A DNA stretch of 64,000 bases, from the NCBI GenBank assembly GCA_018268835.1, contig JAFDVU010000011.1:1-64000 (forward strand), given 5' to 3'. Origin of the DNA: Acidobacteriota bacterium (GTDB lineage Bacteria; Acidobacteriota; Terriglobia; Bryobacterales; Bryobacteraceae). A program made the translations under genes and the position numbers. Below, in pieces: positions 20,901-30,300 of the stretch. Every line of letters begins with the position of its first letter. Position 1 is the stretch's first letter. The notes below the pieces were generated by a model. The model did no database searches. It was not told where the DNA came from and saw only the letters and a program-made list of their open reading frames with translations.

Positions 20901-21162
20901 TACTGACGCCCGGCAGAGAGCGGGACTCGATGTGTTCGATGCCACTTCCGAGTGTGAAGAACCGTTCGAACCTGCTGGTGATGTCCGCTTCGATCTGCGC
21001 CGGCGCCATGCCGTTGTAAAAGGTTGCTACCACGACCACCGGGATATTCATGGCCGGAAACATGTCCACCGGCAGGCGCACGAGTGACGTCACGCCGACC
21101 ACCAGGATCATGAGACAGATGACGAGAATGAAATAGGGATTTCGAATTGCGAATGTGGACAT
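17989..21162 (-). CDS. RND-family efflux permease without adjacent adaptor
   Basis: 1057 residues, normal for a hydrophobe/amphiphile efflux RND permease: helix 1 at the N-terminus, two large periplasmic loops, 12 membrane helices. Porter-domain motifs are present (PVDMFPAMNIPVV, ADITSRFERFF, VPFGGAYRQIMV). The proton-relay region in helix 4 reads FSRLIDNSVVVLENI: D398 matches AcrB D407, but the next residue is N399 in place of D408, and R395 lies one turn earlier. In helix 10 the site equal to AcrB K940 is S956 (IAVSNSILMVEF). No membrane-fusion adaptor or outer-membrane channel gene is nearby, so partners are encoded elsewhere or it works alone. Start ATG at 21162 with AAGG 7 bases upstream. 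Confidence 0.93.
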   Translation of the reverse strand: MSTFAIRNPYFILVICLMILVVGVTSLVRLPVDMFPAMNIPVVVVATFYNGMAPAQIEADITSRFERFFTLGSGIEHIESRSLPGVSIIKVYFQPGTNADSAVTTISNLAMAQLRRLPPGTLPPVVLKFDASSLPVCMVTFRGNGMNETQLRDVAQFTVRNQLSRVAGASVPVPFGGAYRQIMVYVDPFKLETYRLSLMDVVRKVNSANLILPGGDVRIGDLDYNVFPNSQLSRIAEINDLPIKADGPDLVRISDIGAAKDAAQIQTNAVRIDGQRSVYLPVLKQGGDTNTIVVVDGVKSEVDHLLNVPRELISHVVFDQSEFVKKAIETLLHEGGIGLLLTSLLILLFLGNVRATVAVFFSIPLSALAAFVALYFGGGSINTMVLGGLALAFSRLIDNSVVVLENIYRHLEMGESPAKAAENGGKEVAMPVLAATVTTAIVFFPVTFLYGVSKYLFSALAAAVVLALFASYLIALTVVPLFCALFLKSAPTHTTFADGEDRPSPSSRAPGRGGLTRRFNAWFNRRFDRLLETYDALVGVVLKHPVVTLAGFAVLFGATLTLYPGIGESFFPRTDAGQFVVLVKAPSGTRLDVTERLIERLENTVRQVIGKDLDMVVSNIGTVPGFSAIYTSNSATHTAFVQVNLKEAHRISSFDHMARLKPRLKQEIPEVSVFFQPGGMVDAVLNLGLPAPIDIQVSGFRMDEVYGAAVQLARRIQSMPGVADVYIPQDVDYPALRLKVDRARAAQLGLEQKEVVENLITALNSNQMIAPSYWIDPRNGNDYMLTVQYGENQIETIADLRALPLRGVGASHVARLDAITSVTRSLEPTEVDHYQLQRVIDVYVRPQNEDLGRIVNSIDHLTSSMKLPPDTEVAMHGMVQNMRTSFHSFQLGLALSLVLLYLVLIAQFRSFVDPAIILLAVPPGIAGVILILLATGTTINIMSLMGLIMLAGIAVSNSILMVEFARHLRSDSGMTVREAIALACRVRLRPVLMTSLATIIGLLPMAMKLGTGSEAYAPLARTIIGGLTLSVVLTVALVPAAYYLVHRHEDADSKVPA

Positions 21163-21458
21163 GCCTAACCTTTGCGGGGTGGGCTCAGCCGCTCACCCGG
21201 TGAACTCGGAGCCTGGAGAATCCGCGTGCAGACACTGTCAACGGCCGGAGGTGAGGCCGTGAATCCGCTTCATGATACCTTACAGCAGTGAAAAAGCGGC
21301 CACTATCTTATGGGCTCTTGAAGACGAAACAGCGGATCTGCCGCGCTTCCCCAGAAACACTCTCAGAATACGATAAAGTGGGTATTTATATCTGAATTAA
21401 GATCCGGTATCATAAGCCGGGTGTTGCACCGTTAGCCGCCGCGATTTACGCAAACACC
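21163..21458. other. Divergent intergenic region, no gene seen
   Basis: 296 bases between the RND gene (minus) and the exported glycosidase-like gene (plus). It is clearly AT-richer than its surroundings from about 21290 to 21430 (runs such as GTATTTATATCTGAATTAAG), which suits promoters for both genes, but I cannot fix a -35/-10 pair with confidence. No RNA gene or mobile-element remnant is recognisable. Confidence 0.5.
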
Positions 21459-23633
21459 GTGAAACCTCTCCGCGCCCTTCCTCTTGCCTTATTCTTTGCC
21501 GCCGCGGCCTGTCTGCTGCCTCAGGTGGCGGATCGCGCCTCGGAGGAGCGGCTGAGCTTCCAGACCAGCGGCCCGTGGTCGCCGCGCACCAATCTCAACG
21601 CGGATGTCGCAATGGTGTACGGGATCGGACCGCGCATGCCGGCGAACATCGATACGTGGCGGCAGCGCGGGTACACGATCCACGTGATGACTGGCGTGGC
21701 GTGGGGGCAGTATCAGGACTACCTCAACGGGCAGTACGACGGCGCGCGGCACTGGGACCAGGCACAGACGCAGTCCGACGGGAAGCCGATTCTGCACGGG
21801 GGCAATCCGGAGATTCCGTACATCTCGCCGGGTGAGAATTACGGGAAATATCTGACCCTGGGAGTCCGGCGGGCGCTGGATGCGGGCGCGCAGGCGATCC
21901 ACCTGGAAGAGCCGGAATTCTGGGCGCGCGGCGGGTGGGAGGAGAACTTCCGGCGCGAGTGGAAGGCGTATTATCACGAGGACTGGCAACCGCCGGACTC
22001 TTCACCCGACGCCCAGTACCGGGCCTCCAAGTTGAAATACTACTTGTACCGGCGCGCGCTCGCGCAGGTGTTCGACTTCGCGAAGTCATACGGCGAAGAG
22101 CACAAGCGCACGGTCCGCTGTTACGTGCCCACGCATTCGCTGATCAACTACGCGCACTGGCGGATCGTGAGTCCGGAATCGTCGCTGCTGGAGGTGGGGG
22201 CGGACGGTTACATCGCGCAGGTGTGGACCGGCACGGCGCGCACTCCGAACGTGTATGAAGGGCGATCCCGCGAGCGGACATTCGAAACCGCGTACCTGGA
22301 ATACGGCGCCATGCAGAACCTGGTGCGCGCGTCCGGGCGGCGCGTGTGGTACCTGAACGACCCGATCGAAGACAACCCGAACCACGATTGGGAGGACTAT
22401 CGCACCAACTGGGAGAGCACGCTCACCGCGTCGCTGCTGCAACCCGAGGTGTGGCGCTACGAGATCATGCCGTGGCCGGATCGTGTGTTTCGCAGCCTGC
22501 ACCCGCTGCGCGGCGGCGCGGAGGCGCAGCGCGCCGGCATCCCGAAGCCGTACGAGACGGAGTTGCAGACGGTGATCACGGCGCTCGGCGATATGAAGCA
22601 GGCCGCCGTGCGCTGGGAGAGCGCGGGGACCGCCGGCATCGGCGTGCTGGTGTCCGACACGATGATGTTCCAGCGCGCGGCGCCGGACCCCTCGGACACG
22701 AACCTGGGGTCGTTCTACGGACTGGCGATGCCGCTGGTGAAACGCGGCGTGCCGGTGGAGCCGGTGCAGATCGAAAGCGCAACGGCGGCGGGCTTTCTGG
22801 ACCGCTACAAGCTGCTGCTGCTCACCTACGAAGGGCAGAAGCCGCCGGCGCCGGCGTTTCACGATGCGCTGGCGAAGTGGGTGCGGGCGGGCGGCGCGCT
22901 GGTGGTGGTGGACGACGACCGCGACCCGTACAACGCGGTGCGCGAATGGTGGAATACGGCGCCGCGAGCGTATGCGACGCCGCGGCAGCACCTGTTCGAG
23001 ACGCTGGGCATCGCGCGGGATGCGGTGGGGTTGCGCAAAGCCGGGCGCGGCGTGGTACTGCGGCTGGCGGCATCTCCGGCGGCGATGACGTATCGGGCCG
23101 GCGGGGCCGGGGAAGTGCGAAAGGCGGCCCGCGAAGCCGCGGCGGCGGTGAGGCTACCGTGGAAGGAGACCGCCTCCCTGGTGCTGCGGCGCGGACCCTA
23201 CGTGGTTGCGGCGGGACTGGAGGAATCGCTGCCGGACGCGCGGCCGTACGTGCTGCGCGGGCGCTACGTGAACCTGTTCGACCCCGCGTTGAACGTGCAG
23301 ACGGAGGTGACGGTCGCGCCCGGAACGCGGCTGTTCCTGCTGGACCTGAGCGGTGCGCGGCCGCAAGACTTCCGGGTGCTCGCGGCGGCGTGCCGCGTGC
23401 GCGAGGAGCGGGTGGACGGCGCGACGCTGCGGTTCCGCGCGGACGGAATCGGCGATACCGGGGCGGTGGTGCGAATCGCGGCGCCCGCGGCGCCGGCCGA
23501 GGTGCGGATCGGCGGCAAGCCGCTGGGGCCGGCGGATTACGACTACGCCCAGCACACGCTGCGCTTGAGGTTTGCGAATTCGCCGGAGCCGGTCGCGGTC
23601 GAGGTGCGCCTGGCCGCGCGAAGTGCGAAATAA
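21459..23633 (+). CDS. Exported putative glycosidase-like protein, uncharacterised
   Basis: 724 residues; GTG start at 21459, giving a signal peptide MKPLRALPLALFFAAAACLLP. The N-terminal ~400 residues look like a TIM barrel of the glycoside hydrolase type: WRQRGYTIHVMTGVAWGQY, IHLEEPEFWARGGW with adjacent acidic residues, KRTVRCYVPTHSLINYAHW and YLNDPIEDNPNHDW. A Rossmann-like region follows (LLLLTYEGQKPP, ALVVVDDDRDPYN) resembling the glutaminase-like domain of GH42/ThuA-type proteins, then a C-terminal beta domain. I cannot assign a CAZy family. It is 13 bases upstream of the serine hydrolase gene, probably one operon. Confidence 0.8.
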   Translation: MKPLRALPLALFFAAAACLLPQVADRASEERLSFQTSGPWSPRTNLNADVAMVYGIGPRMPANIDTWRQRGYTIHVMTGVAWGQYQDYLNGQYDGARHWDQAQTQSDGKPILHGGNPEIPYISPGENYGKYLTLGVRRALDAGAQAIHLEEPEFWARGGWEENFRREWKAYYHEDWQPPDSSPDAQYRASKLKYYLYRRALAQVFDFAKSYGEEHKRTVRCYVPTHSLINYAHWRIVSPESSLLEVGADGYIAQVWTGTARTPNVYEGRSRERTFETAYLEYGAMQNLVRASGRRVWYLNDPIEDNPNHDWEDYRTNWESTLTASLLQPEVWRYEIMPWPDRVFRSLHPLRGGAEAQRAGIPKPYETELQTVITALGDMKQAAVRWESAGTAGIGVLVSDTMMFQRAAPDPSDTNLGSFYGLAMPLVKRGVPVEPVQIESATAAGFLDRYKLLLLTYEGQKPPAPAFHDALAKWVRAGGALVVVDDDRDPYNAVREWWNTAPRAYATPRQHLFETLGIARDAVGLRKAGRGVVLRLAASPAAMTYRAGGAGEVRKAAREAAAAVRLPWKETASLVLRRGPYVVAAGLEESLPDARPYVLRGRYVNLFDPALNVQTEVTVAPGTRLFLLDLSGARPQDFRVLAAACRVREERVDGATLRFRADGIGDTGAVVRIAAPAAPAEVRIGGKPLGPADYDYAQHTLRLRFANSPEPVAVEVRLAARSAK

Positions 23634-23646
23634 TCAGTGGCAGCAT

Positions 23647-24891
23647 ATGGCACAGACAATTCTCCGGCACGCCCGATGCGCCGCCCTGCTTTGCCTCCCG
23701 CTGACGGCCGCGGGAGCCGCCGATTATTTTCCGCCGCCGGACAGCGCGCAGGGATGGCGCACGCCGCGTAACGCCGCCGACATCCGCGGAGTCGCGGGGA
23801 TGGATGCCGCGCGTCTCGATCAGGCGTTCGAGTTCGAGAAGGAGACCAGCCAGCATGGCGGGCTGGTGGTGGTTCGCCACGGCTACCTGGTCTATGAGCG
23901 CTATTTCGGCAAAGGCAATCGCGAAGCGCATCCCGATATGGCGTCGATCGGGAAAGCCTTCACCAGCATCTCGTGCGGGATCATGCTCAAGGAGAAACGC
24001 GCGCAGATTCCCGACGGGTTGGATACAAAGGCGTTCAACGAGAAGTACCTGCCCGAGGCATTTCCGCTGAGCGATCCGGCGAAAGCGGAGATCAAGCTGG
24101 GACAGTTGCTCACGATGACCTCGGGGATGCACGGCGACGGAGCGAATCCGGGGATCGTGCGCGGCGCGGACCTGAAATTGGATCCGGTGCCGCGTGCGGC
24201 GGCAGCGCTCGATCAGGATGCAGCCGCGCTGCGCACGCCGATGTGGACCCGGCCCGGCGAAGGCTATGCCTACTGCTCGGGTTCGCCGCATGTGGCTTCG
24301 ATCGTGCTGCGCCACCTGGTGGGCATGGAGATGCAGCAGTACATCGAGGAGAAACTGGCGCGGCCGATGGGGTTCGGATCGTGGGGCTACGCGCTGCACC
24401 GCAACGGAGCCACGCTGCCGCACACGCCGGGAGGCGGCGGGATCGCGCTGCGTGCGACCGACGCGGTGCGCTTCGCGTACCTGCTGCTCCACAAAGGCCG
24501 CTGGGCGGAACAGCAACTGGTGCCGGAGGAATACGTGGCGATGTGCGGGCGGCCATCACCTTACAATCCGCACTCACCGATGAGCCTGATGTTTGAAGTG
24601 AACGCCGACGGGCACGTCTTTGGCGCGCCGCGCGATGCGTTCTTCAAGTCCGGCGCGGGCGGCTCGGCGATTTACGTGGTGCCGTCGCTGGACCTGGTGA
24701 TCTACAAGATGTCGTCGAGCGACGCGCAACTCGATCCGGCGCTGACGGGGCTGCCGGTGACCTACCAGGTGGATCATTCGCGCGACGACTGGAAGCCGCG
24801 CCCGCACGACCAGTTCCACGACGGTCCGGTGGGCGGCGACGATGGCGTGCGCCGCCTGCTGGAGATGGTGGTGGCGGCGGTGCTTCCGTAG
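23647..24891 (+). CDS. Exported serine hydrolase, beta-lactamase/PBP-like fold
   Basis: 414 residues from the ATG at 23647; the longer frame from 23572 runs inside the previous gene. Residues 1-25 are a signal peptide. SxxK motif is S100-I-G-K103 in DMASIGKAFTSI; the second motif YxS appears as YCS in AYCSGSPH; the third, KSG, is in FFKSGAGGSAI. LTMTSGMHG is the usual neighbour motif. This is the class C beta-lactamase/esterase/D-aminopeptidase superfamily (Pfam Beta-lactamase); members range from esterases to peptidases and few hydrolyse antibiotics. It follows the glycosidase-like gene by 13 bases, so the role may be deacylation of glycans, but that is inference. Confidence 0.88.
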   Translation: MAQTILRHARCAALLCLPLTAAGAADYFPPPDSAQGWRTPRNAADIRGVAGMDAARLDQAFEFEKETSQHGGLVVVRHGYLVYERYFGKGNREAHPDMASIGKAFTSISCGIMLKEKRAQIPDGLDTKAFNEKYLPEAFPLSDPAKAEIKLGQLLTMTSGMHGDGANPGIVRGADLKLDPVPRAAAALDQDAAALRTPMWTRPGEGYAYCSGSPHVASIVLRHLVGMEMQQYIEEKLARPMGFGSWGYALHRNGATLPHTPGGGGIALRATDAVRFAYLLLHKGRWAEQQLVPEEYVAMCGRPSPYNPHSPMSLMFEVNADGHVFGAPRDAFFKSGAGGSAIYVVPSLDLVIYKMSSSDAQLDPALTGLPVTYQVDHSRDDWKPRPHDQFHDGPVGGDDGVRRLLEMVVAAVLP

Positions 24892-24900
24892 AGAGTCGCG

Positions 24901-24917
24901 CCGGCCGTCAGGGCCGG
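24901..24917. terminator. Hairpin shared by two convergent genes
   Basis: Perfect 6-bp stem CCGGCC/GGCCGG (24901-24906 with 24912-24917) with a 5-base loop. It lies 10 bases after the serine hydrolase stop and overlaps the last codons of the minus-strand cytochrome gene. No U-tract. Bidirectional termination is plausible but not shown. Confidence 0.4.
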
Positions 24918-27178
24918 TTCTTCCCCAGTTGCCGCAGGAGTTCGGCGGCTTGCGCACGAGTCGCGGGATCGGCCGCCGCGGCCGCCTTTTGCAGGTGCGG
25001 CACGGCGCCGCCGACATTGCCGGAAGATGCCAGCGCGGCGCCGAGCCCGAGATGCGCGCGAGACGATTCGGGCTGGATTCTCAGGGCTTCCTGGTAATGG
25101 GGAATCGCATCGCGCGCCAGCCCGCGGGCCATCAGGAGGTTGCCCAGCAGCAGGTGGGCGTCTACGAAAGCGGGGTCGGCGCGCAGGGCGTCTTCCAGTT
25201 CGTGCCGGGCTTCGTCGTATTGGCCGGCGTGGCCGAGCAGCATGGCGTAGTTGTAACGGGCCGGCGCATCGCCGGGGTTCAGCCGCAGGGCGATCTCGAA
25301 CTGCTCGCGCGCCTCGGCGGCGTTGCCTGCCGCGGAGAGCAGGTTGGCGAGGTTGCCGTGCGCGTCGGCGTAGTCGGGGCGAATGCGGATGGCCTCGCGA
25401 AAGGCGGCTTCGGCGCCGGCACGATCGCCGCCGGCGAGGCGGATGATGCCGAGGTTGTTGTGCGCCTCGGGCAGATCGGGATCCAGGGCGATGGCCTTGC
25501 CAATGGCGTCCGCGGCGTCCGTGTTCCGGCCGAGCGCGCGATCGGTCAGTCCGAGTTCGTGCCACGTGAGCGCCACCTCGGGCGCGAGCGCGGCGGCGCG
25601 CTGCAGGGCTTGCGCGGATTCCGCGTATTGATGGGACCGGCGCAGCGCGGTGCCGAGCCTCTGCCGCGCGGCGGCGAAATCCGGATTGCGGCGCACGGCT
25701 TCCCGGTACATGGTTATGGCGCGTGACAACTGTCCGTCGTTTTCGAGCGCTTCGGCGAGTTCCAGGTAAAACTCCGCGCGCCGCGGCGCATACTTTGCGA
25801 TGGCCGCGGCCAGTTGCGGGATTCCTCCAGCGAGATTGCTCCCCTGCTTCACCTGTGCGACCGCGAGGTAGAGATCGTTGTCCGGCGTGCTGGGCAATGT
25901 CGCGGGGTAGTAGAGGACCACCGGGCCGCGATAGGCGCCGGCGCCGGTCTCGTGGCGCTCGGGCCGTTCAGCAAGCAGGTCGCCGGAAGGCTTGCGGCGC
26001 TGGATGTAGTGGTCGGTCGCGGCCGCGTGGACGACGTCCTCGGTGCGCCGTTTCGGCATGTGGCAATCGATGCATCCGACGGCGCGGGTGTGGTTGCCGG
26101 CGGCGACCAGCTTATCGAAAGCCGCCGCGTGGCACTGGCGGCAAACCGCGTTGTAGTGCCGCCGGGCAGCGTCGCCGCGCGGGACATCGTGCGGGTTGTG
26201 GCAGGTGGTGCAGAGCAGTTTGCCGCCGCTCTTCAGGAAGCACGCCGAACGGCGCAACCGGTAGGCCGCGTTGACGATCTCGAACTTGTCTTCGCGGCCC
26301 GCGCCGGGGGCGTGATCGAAGCTGAGGAGGAACGCGCCCATGGGTTCGCCGGGACGATAGGAAAACGGGCCGCGATCGTAGCGCAGGATGGCGTTGGGCA
26401 GCGGATAGCTGGTGGTTTCCAGATGGCACGCCATGCAGACTTCCATCTGGCGTTCGGGGCTCAGCCGCGCCGGATTGACGATGGCGTTGCGGACGTCCTC
26501 GGGCCTTGCGCCGGGAGAGGCCGCCAGTTGCGCGTGGCGGCCGCCGGGACCGTGGCAGCGCTGGCAATCGATGCCTTCGGGGAGCGCGCCGGAATAGACG
26601 GGCTGGGAGAATGGCTGCTCGTGTCCCGGGGGGATCGCGGGATACGCGTTGTGGCAGAACATGCAGTCGTAGGTGATGGGGCGGCGGAACCCGTCGTGAT
26701 CGGGGCGGTCGTAGCCCGGGTTCATCGCCCAGTAGCCGCCCTTCTCGGCGTACCAGGCGAGCGGCAATTCGAGCAGCGTGCCGGCGGCGGTGCGGCTGAG
26801 ATACGCGCGGGCGTGGTTGCCGGATCCCATGATGTAGTCGACCGCCTTCTCCATCACGTTGACCGTGCGGCCGGCGGCGTCGAGCTGGTAGCGCCGCTGA
26901 AAGTATTGGCCGCCGCGTTGGATCATCGTGAAATAGCTATTGGAGGGCTGGTGGTAGTAGGTGTTGCGGTTGGTGAAGTCCTCCACCGCGGTCTCGGGCG
27001 ACGGGCGATAGAAGGAGCGGCCCATGCCGGTGCGGCGATAGGTCTCCCAAACGCCGCGATGACAACCGGCGCAGATCCGGGAGCCGCCGGTCTGTGCGCG
27101 CGCGGTTGCTGCGAGGCACGTCGAGGCCAGCGCGCCGAGAAGGAGTCCCGATAGCCGGCGATGTCGCCACGGTGCCAC
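24908..27178 (-). CDS. Seven-haem cytochrome c fused to TPR array, exported
   Basis: 756 residues from the GTG at 27178, chosen because GAGG lies 5 bases upstream and it starts the signal peptide cleanly (VAPWRHRRLSGLLLGALASTCLAATARAQ in two parts); the frame stays open to 27247. Seven CxxCH haem sites are seen in order: CAGCH, CMFCH, CQRCH, CMACH, CTTCH, CRQCH and CIDCH. The layout with CHGPGG and CHNPHDVP matches the DmsE/NrfB-like cytochrome c554-type family. From ~residue 430 to the end at least eight tetratricopeptide repeats follow (for example ALTWHELGLTDRALGRNTDAAD). Probably a periplasmic electron carrier or c554-like oxidoreductase with a protein-binding tail. Partner unknown. Confidence 0.88.
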   Translation of the reverse strand: MAPWRHRRLSGLLLGALASTCLAATARAQTGGSRICAGCHRGVWETYRRTGMGRSFYRPSPETAVEDFTNRNTYYHQPSNSYFTMIQRGGQYFQRRYQLDAAGRTVNVMEKAVDYIMGSGNHARAYLSRTAAGTLLELPLAWYAEKGGYWAMNPGYDRPDHDGFRRPITYDCMFCHNAYPAIPPGHEQPFSQPVYSGALPEGIDCQRCHGPGGRHAQLAASPGARPEDVRNAIVNPARLSPERQMEVCMACHLETTSYPLPNAILRYDRGPFSYRPGEPMGAFLLSFDHAPGAGREDKFEIVNAAYRLRRSACFLKSGGKLLCTTCHNPHDVPRGDAARRHYNAVCRQCHAAAFDKLVAAGNHTRAVGCIDCHMPKRRTEDVVHAAATDHYIQRRKPSGDLLAERPERHETGAGAYRGPVVLYYPATLPSTPDNDLYLAVAQVKQGSNLAGGIPQLAAAIAKYAPRRAEFYLELAEALENDGQLSRAITMYREAVRRNPDFAAARQRLGTALRRSHQYAESAQALQRAAALAPEVALTWHELGLTDRALGRNTDAADAIGKAIALDPDLPEAHNNLGIIRLAGGDRAGAEAAFREAIRIRPDYADAHGNLANLLSAAGNAAEAREQFEIALRLNPGDAPARYNYAMLLGHAGQYDEARHELEDALRADPAFVDAHLLLGNLLMARGLARDAIPHYQEALRIQPESSRAHLGLGAALASSGNVGGAVPHLQKAAAAADPATRAQAAELLRQLGKNRP

Positions 27179-27209
27179 GCGTGCCTCATCGTAACAAAAG
27201 GGAAGGCTG

Positions 27210-27238
27210 TTGCACGGGAACTGCGGGCTTGATATGAT
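27210..27238 (+). promoter_or_regulatory. Candidate promoter of the first Oar-like receptor gene
   Basis: TTGCAC at 27210-27215 and TATGAT at 27233-27238, separated by exactly 17 bases, with TGA before the -10 box. It would give a leader of roughly 115 bases before the ATG at 27363. It also lies immediately upstream of the minus-strand cytochrome gene, so the region is shared. Sequence match only. Confidence 0.42.
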
Positions 27239-27362
27239 TCTCGGCACTCAAGGGGCCGTAACCATTTTGTTTCGAGGATGAAGGCGTCTGTTTACGGCTG
27301 CCACGCGCAGGCCCGGGAGAGGACCCGGACCAGCCAGCTCATGAGGTGAGGATTTCAGGCAA

Positions 27363-30300
27363 ATGACTCGCAACGTCGCGTTAACGATAAACAAGCTCCG
27401 CCATGTTCTGTTGGTTGCAGTGTTGCTCCCGGCGGGACTGCTCGCGCAGAGCGGAGCCGGTTCGATTCAAGGCACCGTGCAGGATGCGACTTCGGCCGCA
27501 ATCCCTGGGTGCTCGATTCACATTGTGAACCAGGCCACGGGCGTCACCAACGACACCACCACCAACGCGGACGGATTCTTTTCCGTGCCGGGCCTGTTCG
27601 CCGGCAGCTACAGCCTGACCTTCAGCGCACCGGGGATGAAGAAATACCAGACCGTGATTGCGCTGCAGAACGCGCAGGTTGCGGTGCTCAACCAGAAGCT
27701 GAGCGTGGGCGATGTTTCCGAACAGGTGACGGTGAGCGGAGAGACGATCCAGCTTGCGACGTATGACAGCGGCACGGTGAGCACGCAACTCGATTCGAGC
27801 CGCATCGACCAGCTTCCGCAGAACGGACGCAACGTGCTGGGGTTGGCCCAGAACACGGTACCGGGACTGGAAGGGAATGGGACCCGCGCCAACGGGCTGA
27901 TGCAGGAAGGCATGGAATACTCGCAGGACGGCGCGCCCATGACGAACCGTAACTTCGGTGGTGAAGCCAACACTTCGCAGGCGACGCTGCCCGACCCGGA
28001 CTCGGTGCAGGAAGCCAAGTTCGAAACCCTGAATTCGAGTTCGCAGTTCGCCACGCCGGCCACCGTCATCCTGACGACGAAGTCCGGTACCAACTCGGTG
28101 CACGGGTCGTTCTTCGAGACAGCGCGCAACAACTATTTCGGGATCGCGAAGGCGCGGCAGAATCCGGCGAACTTCGCGGCGCCGCACCTGGTGCGCAACG
28201 AATTCGGCGCGAACGTGGGCGGGCCGATCTGGATTCCGAAAGTCTACAACGGCAAGAACAAGTCGTTCTTCTTCTTCGCCTATGAGCGATTCTCGCTGCG
28301 CCAGGCGTCGAACGAACTGGTGAGGGTGCCGACCGTGGCGATGCGCAACGGCGATTTCAGCGGTTTGGTGAACGGCGCCGGCATCCAGCAAGTGCTGTAC
28401 GATCCCAACTCGACGGCGGGGGCCGACAACAAATACGTGCGCACGCCGTTCCCCGGGAACCAGATTCCGATCATGCGGGAGAGTCCCCTGGCTAAGGCGC
28501 TCTACGCCGCGACGCCCTTGCCTCAGACCGCGGACAACCCGCTGGTCAACTCCAATTTCAACGCGGTGAACAACGTGATGCAGACGGTGCCGAATGTGAC
28601 CTTCCGGCTGGATCACGTCTTCGACGACAACAACCGCGCCTACTTCCGCTTCACCGATATCGATCAAACGCAGCAGGCGCTGCGCAACTACCCCTCGAAC
28701 TCGCCGGCCAACATCGCAGGCGGCGGGCTGCCGGCGGGCGCGACAGGCTACCAGGCGATTCCGGTGCAGACGATCAGTGGAGCTCTCGGGTTTTCGCACA
28801 CGTTCTCGCCGACCCTGTTCTCCGAAACGATTCTGAGCCAGCAGTGGCAGCGAATGTATGTGCAGGGAAACCAGGTGTCGCTGGCGAATTACGAGTCGCA
28901 GTTGGGACTGCCGAATAACTTCGGCCAGACCGGGTTTCCCTCCATCGGTTCGAACCTGATCATGCCTTATGGCGGCTCGCAGTGGAACTACGGAATGAGC
29001 CAGATTCTGACTACGCTGGACGAGAATCTGAACAAGGTATGGGGGAAGCACCAGTTCGCGTTCGGCGGCCGCTACCGGCACGAACGGTTCGGCTATCTTT
29101 CGGACCGCTCCCCCGACCAGGTGAACTTCTCCAACCAGGCGACCGCGATCTACGACCCGACTACAGGCGCCAACTACGGCGCCAAACCCAACACCGGCTA
29201 CGCCGACGCGGACTTCTTCCTCGGCGCGGCGAGCAGCTACACACAGAACAAGAACGCCCCGTTCAACCGCGTCCGCGAACAGGAATTCGACTACTACGTT
29301 CAGGACAACTGGCGTGTCAGCAGCAGCCTCACGATCAACGCCGGACTCCGCTGGGAGATGCACCCGGCCCCGCACGCCGACCAGGACTACCTGGTCACCT
29401 TCGACATGAAGAACGATGCGCTGATGCTCCCGCAACCGCTCTCCTACTACATCGAGAGAGGACTGACCACGCAGGCGATCGTCACCAACCTGCAGAACCT
29501 GGGAGTTAAGTTCGAGAGCCCGCAGCAGGCCGGACTGCCGTCCAGTGGAATCGAAGGTAGTTGGTATAACATCCTGCCGCGCCTGGGATTCGCCTACACG
29601 CCGTCGTTCGGTCCGAAGGGAATGGTCATTCGCGGAGGTTATGGCGAGTATGTCTACCCGGTACCGGTCCGCAACTCGGTCCGGTATCTGACCGCGGATT
29701 ACCCGTTCACCGCGGGTTACTCGCAGAACTATACCGCGGCTTCCCAGTCGCCGGACGGTCTGCCAAACTATCTGCTGCGCGCGCCGCAGACAGTGGTCGC
29801 CGGGCTGAACAGCCAGAACGTGGTGAACAGCAACTCGACCAACGCTCTGCTGCCGGGCATCACGATGGGCGAGACGCTGGCCTCGAATTATCCCCCGGCG
29901 CACGTGCGCGAGGCCAATATGACTATCGAACAGCCTTTCCGCGACGGCTCGGTGTTCCGGGTGAGTTATGTGTTCACCCACGGATTCAACCTGGACCAGA
30001 ATTATCAATACAACTACGCGCCGGCCACCTACGTCTGGGAGACGGCCACCGGCACTACGCCACCGACGGGGACTTACGCCTCGGTCGCGACCCGGCCGTA
30101 TGACAACAGGGTATGGGGCGGCAACGTGATCTCGGTGAAGACCGGTTGGTCCAACGATAGCGCGCTGCAACTCAACTATCAGCGGCCTTTCAAGAACGGC
30201 TTCGGCTACCAGATCTTCTACGTGTACTCACGCGCCTTCCGTGTCGGCGGGAACACGTTCCGCGACAATACGCTGTACCCGGCCACGGCATTTGCTCCCG

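Noticed and set aside
23647-24891. True class C beta-lactamase
   Set aside because: The SxxK, YxS and KSG motifs define only the superfamily; the gene is paired with a glycosidase-like gene and lacks an AmpR-type regulator.
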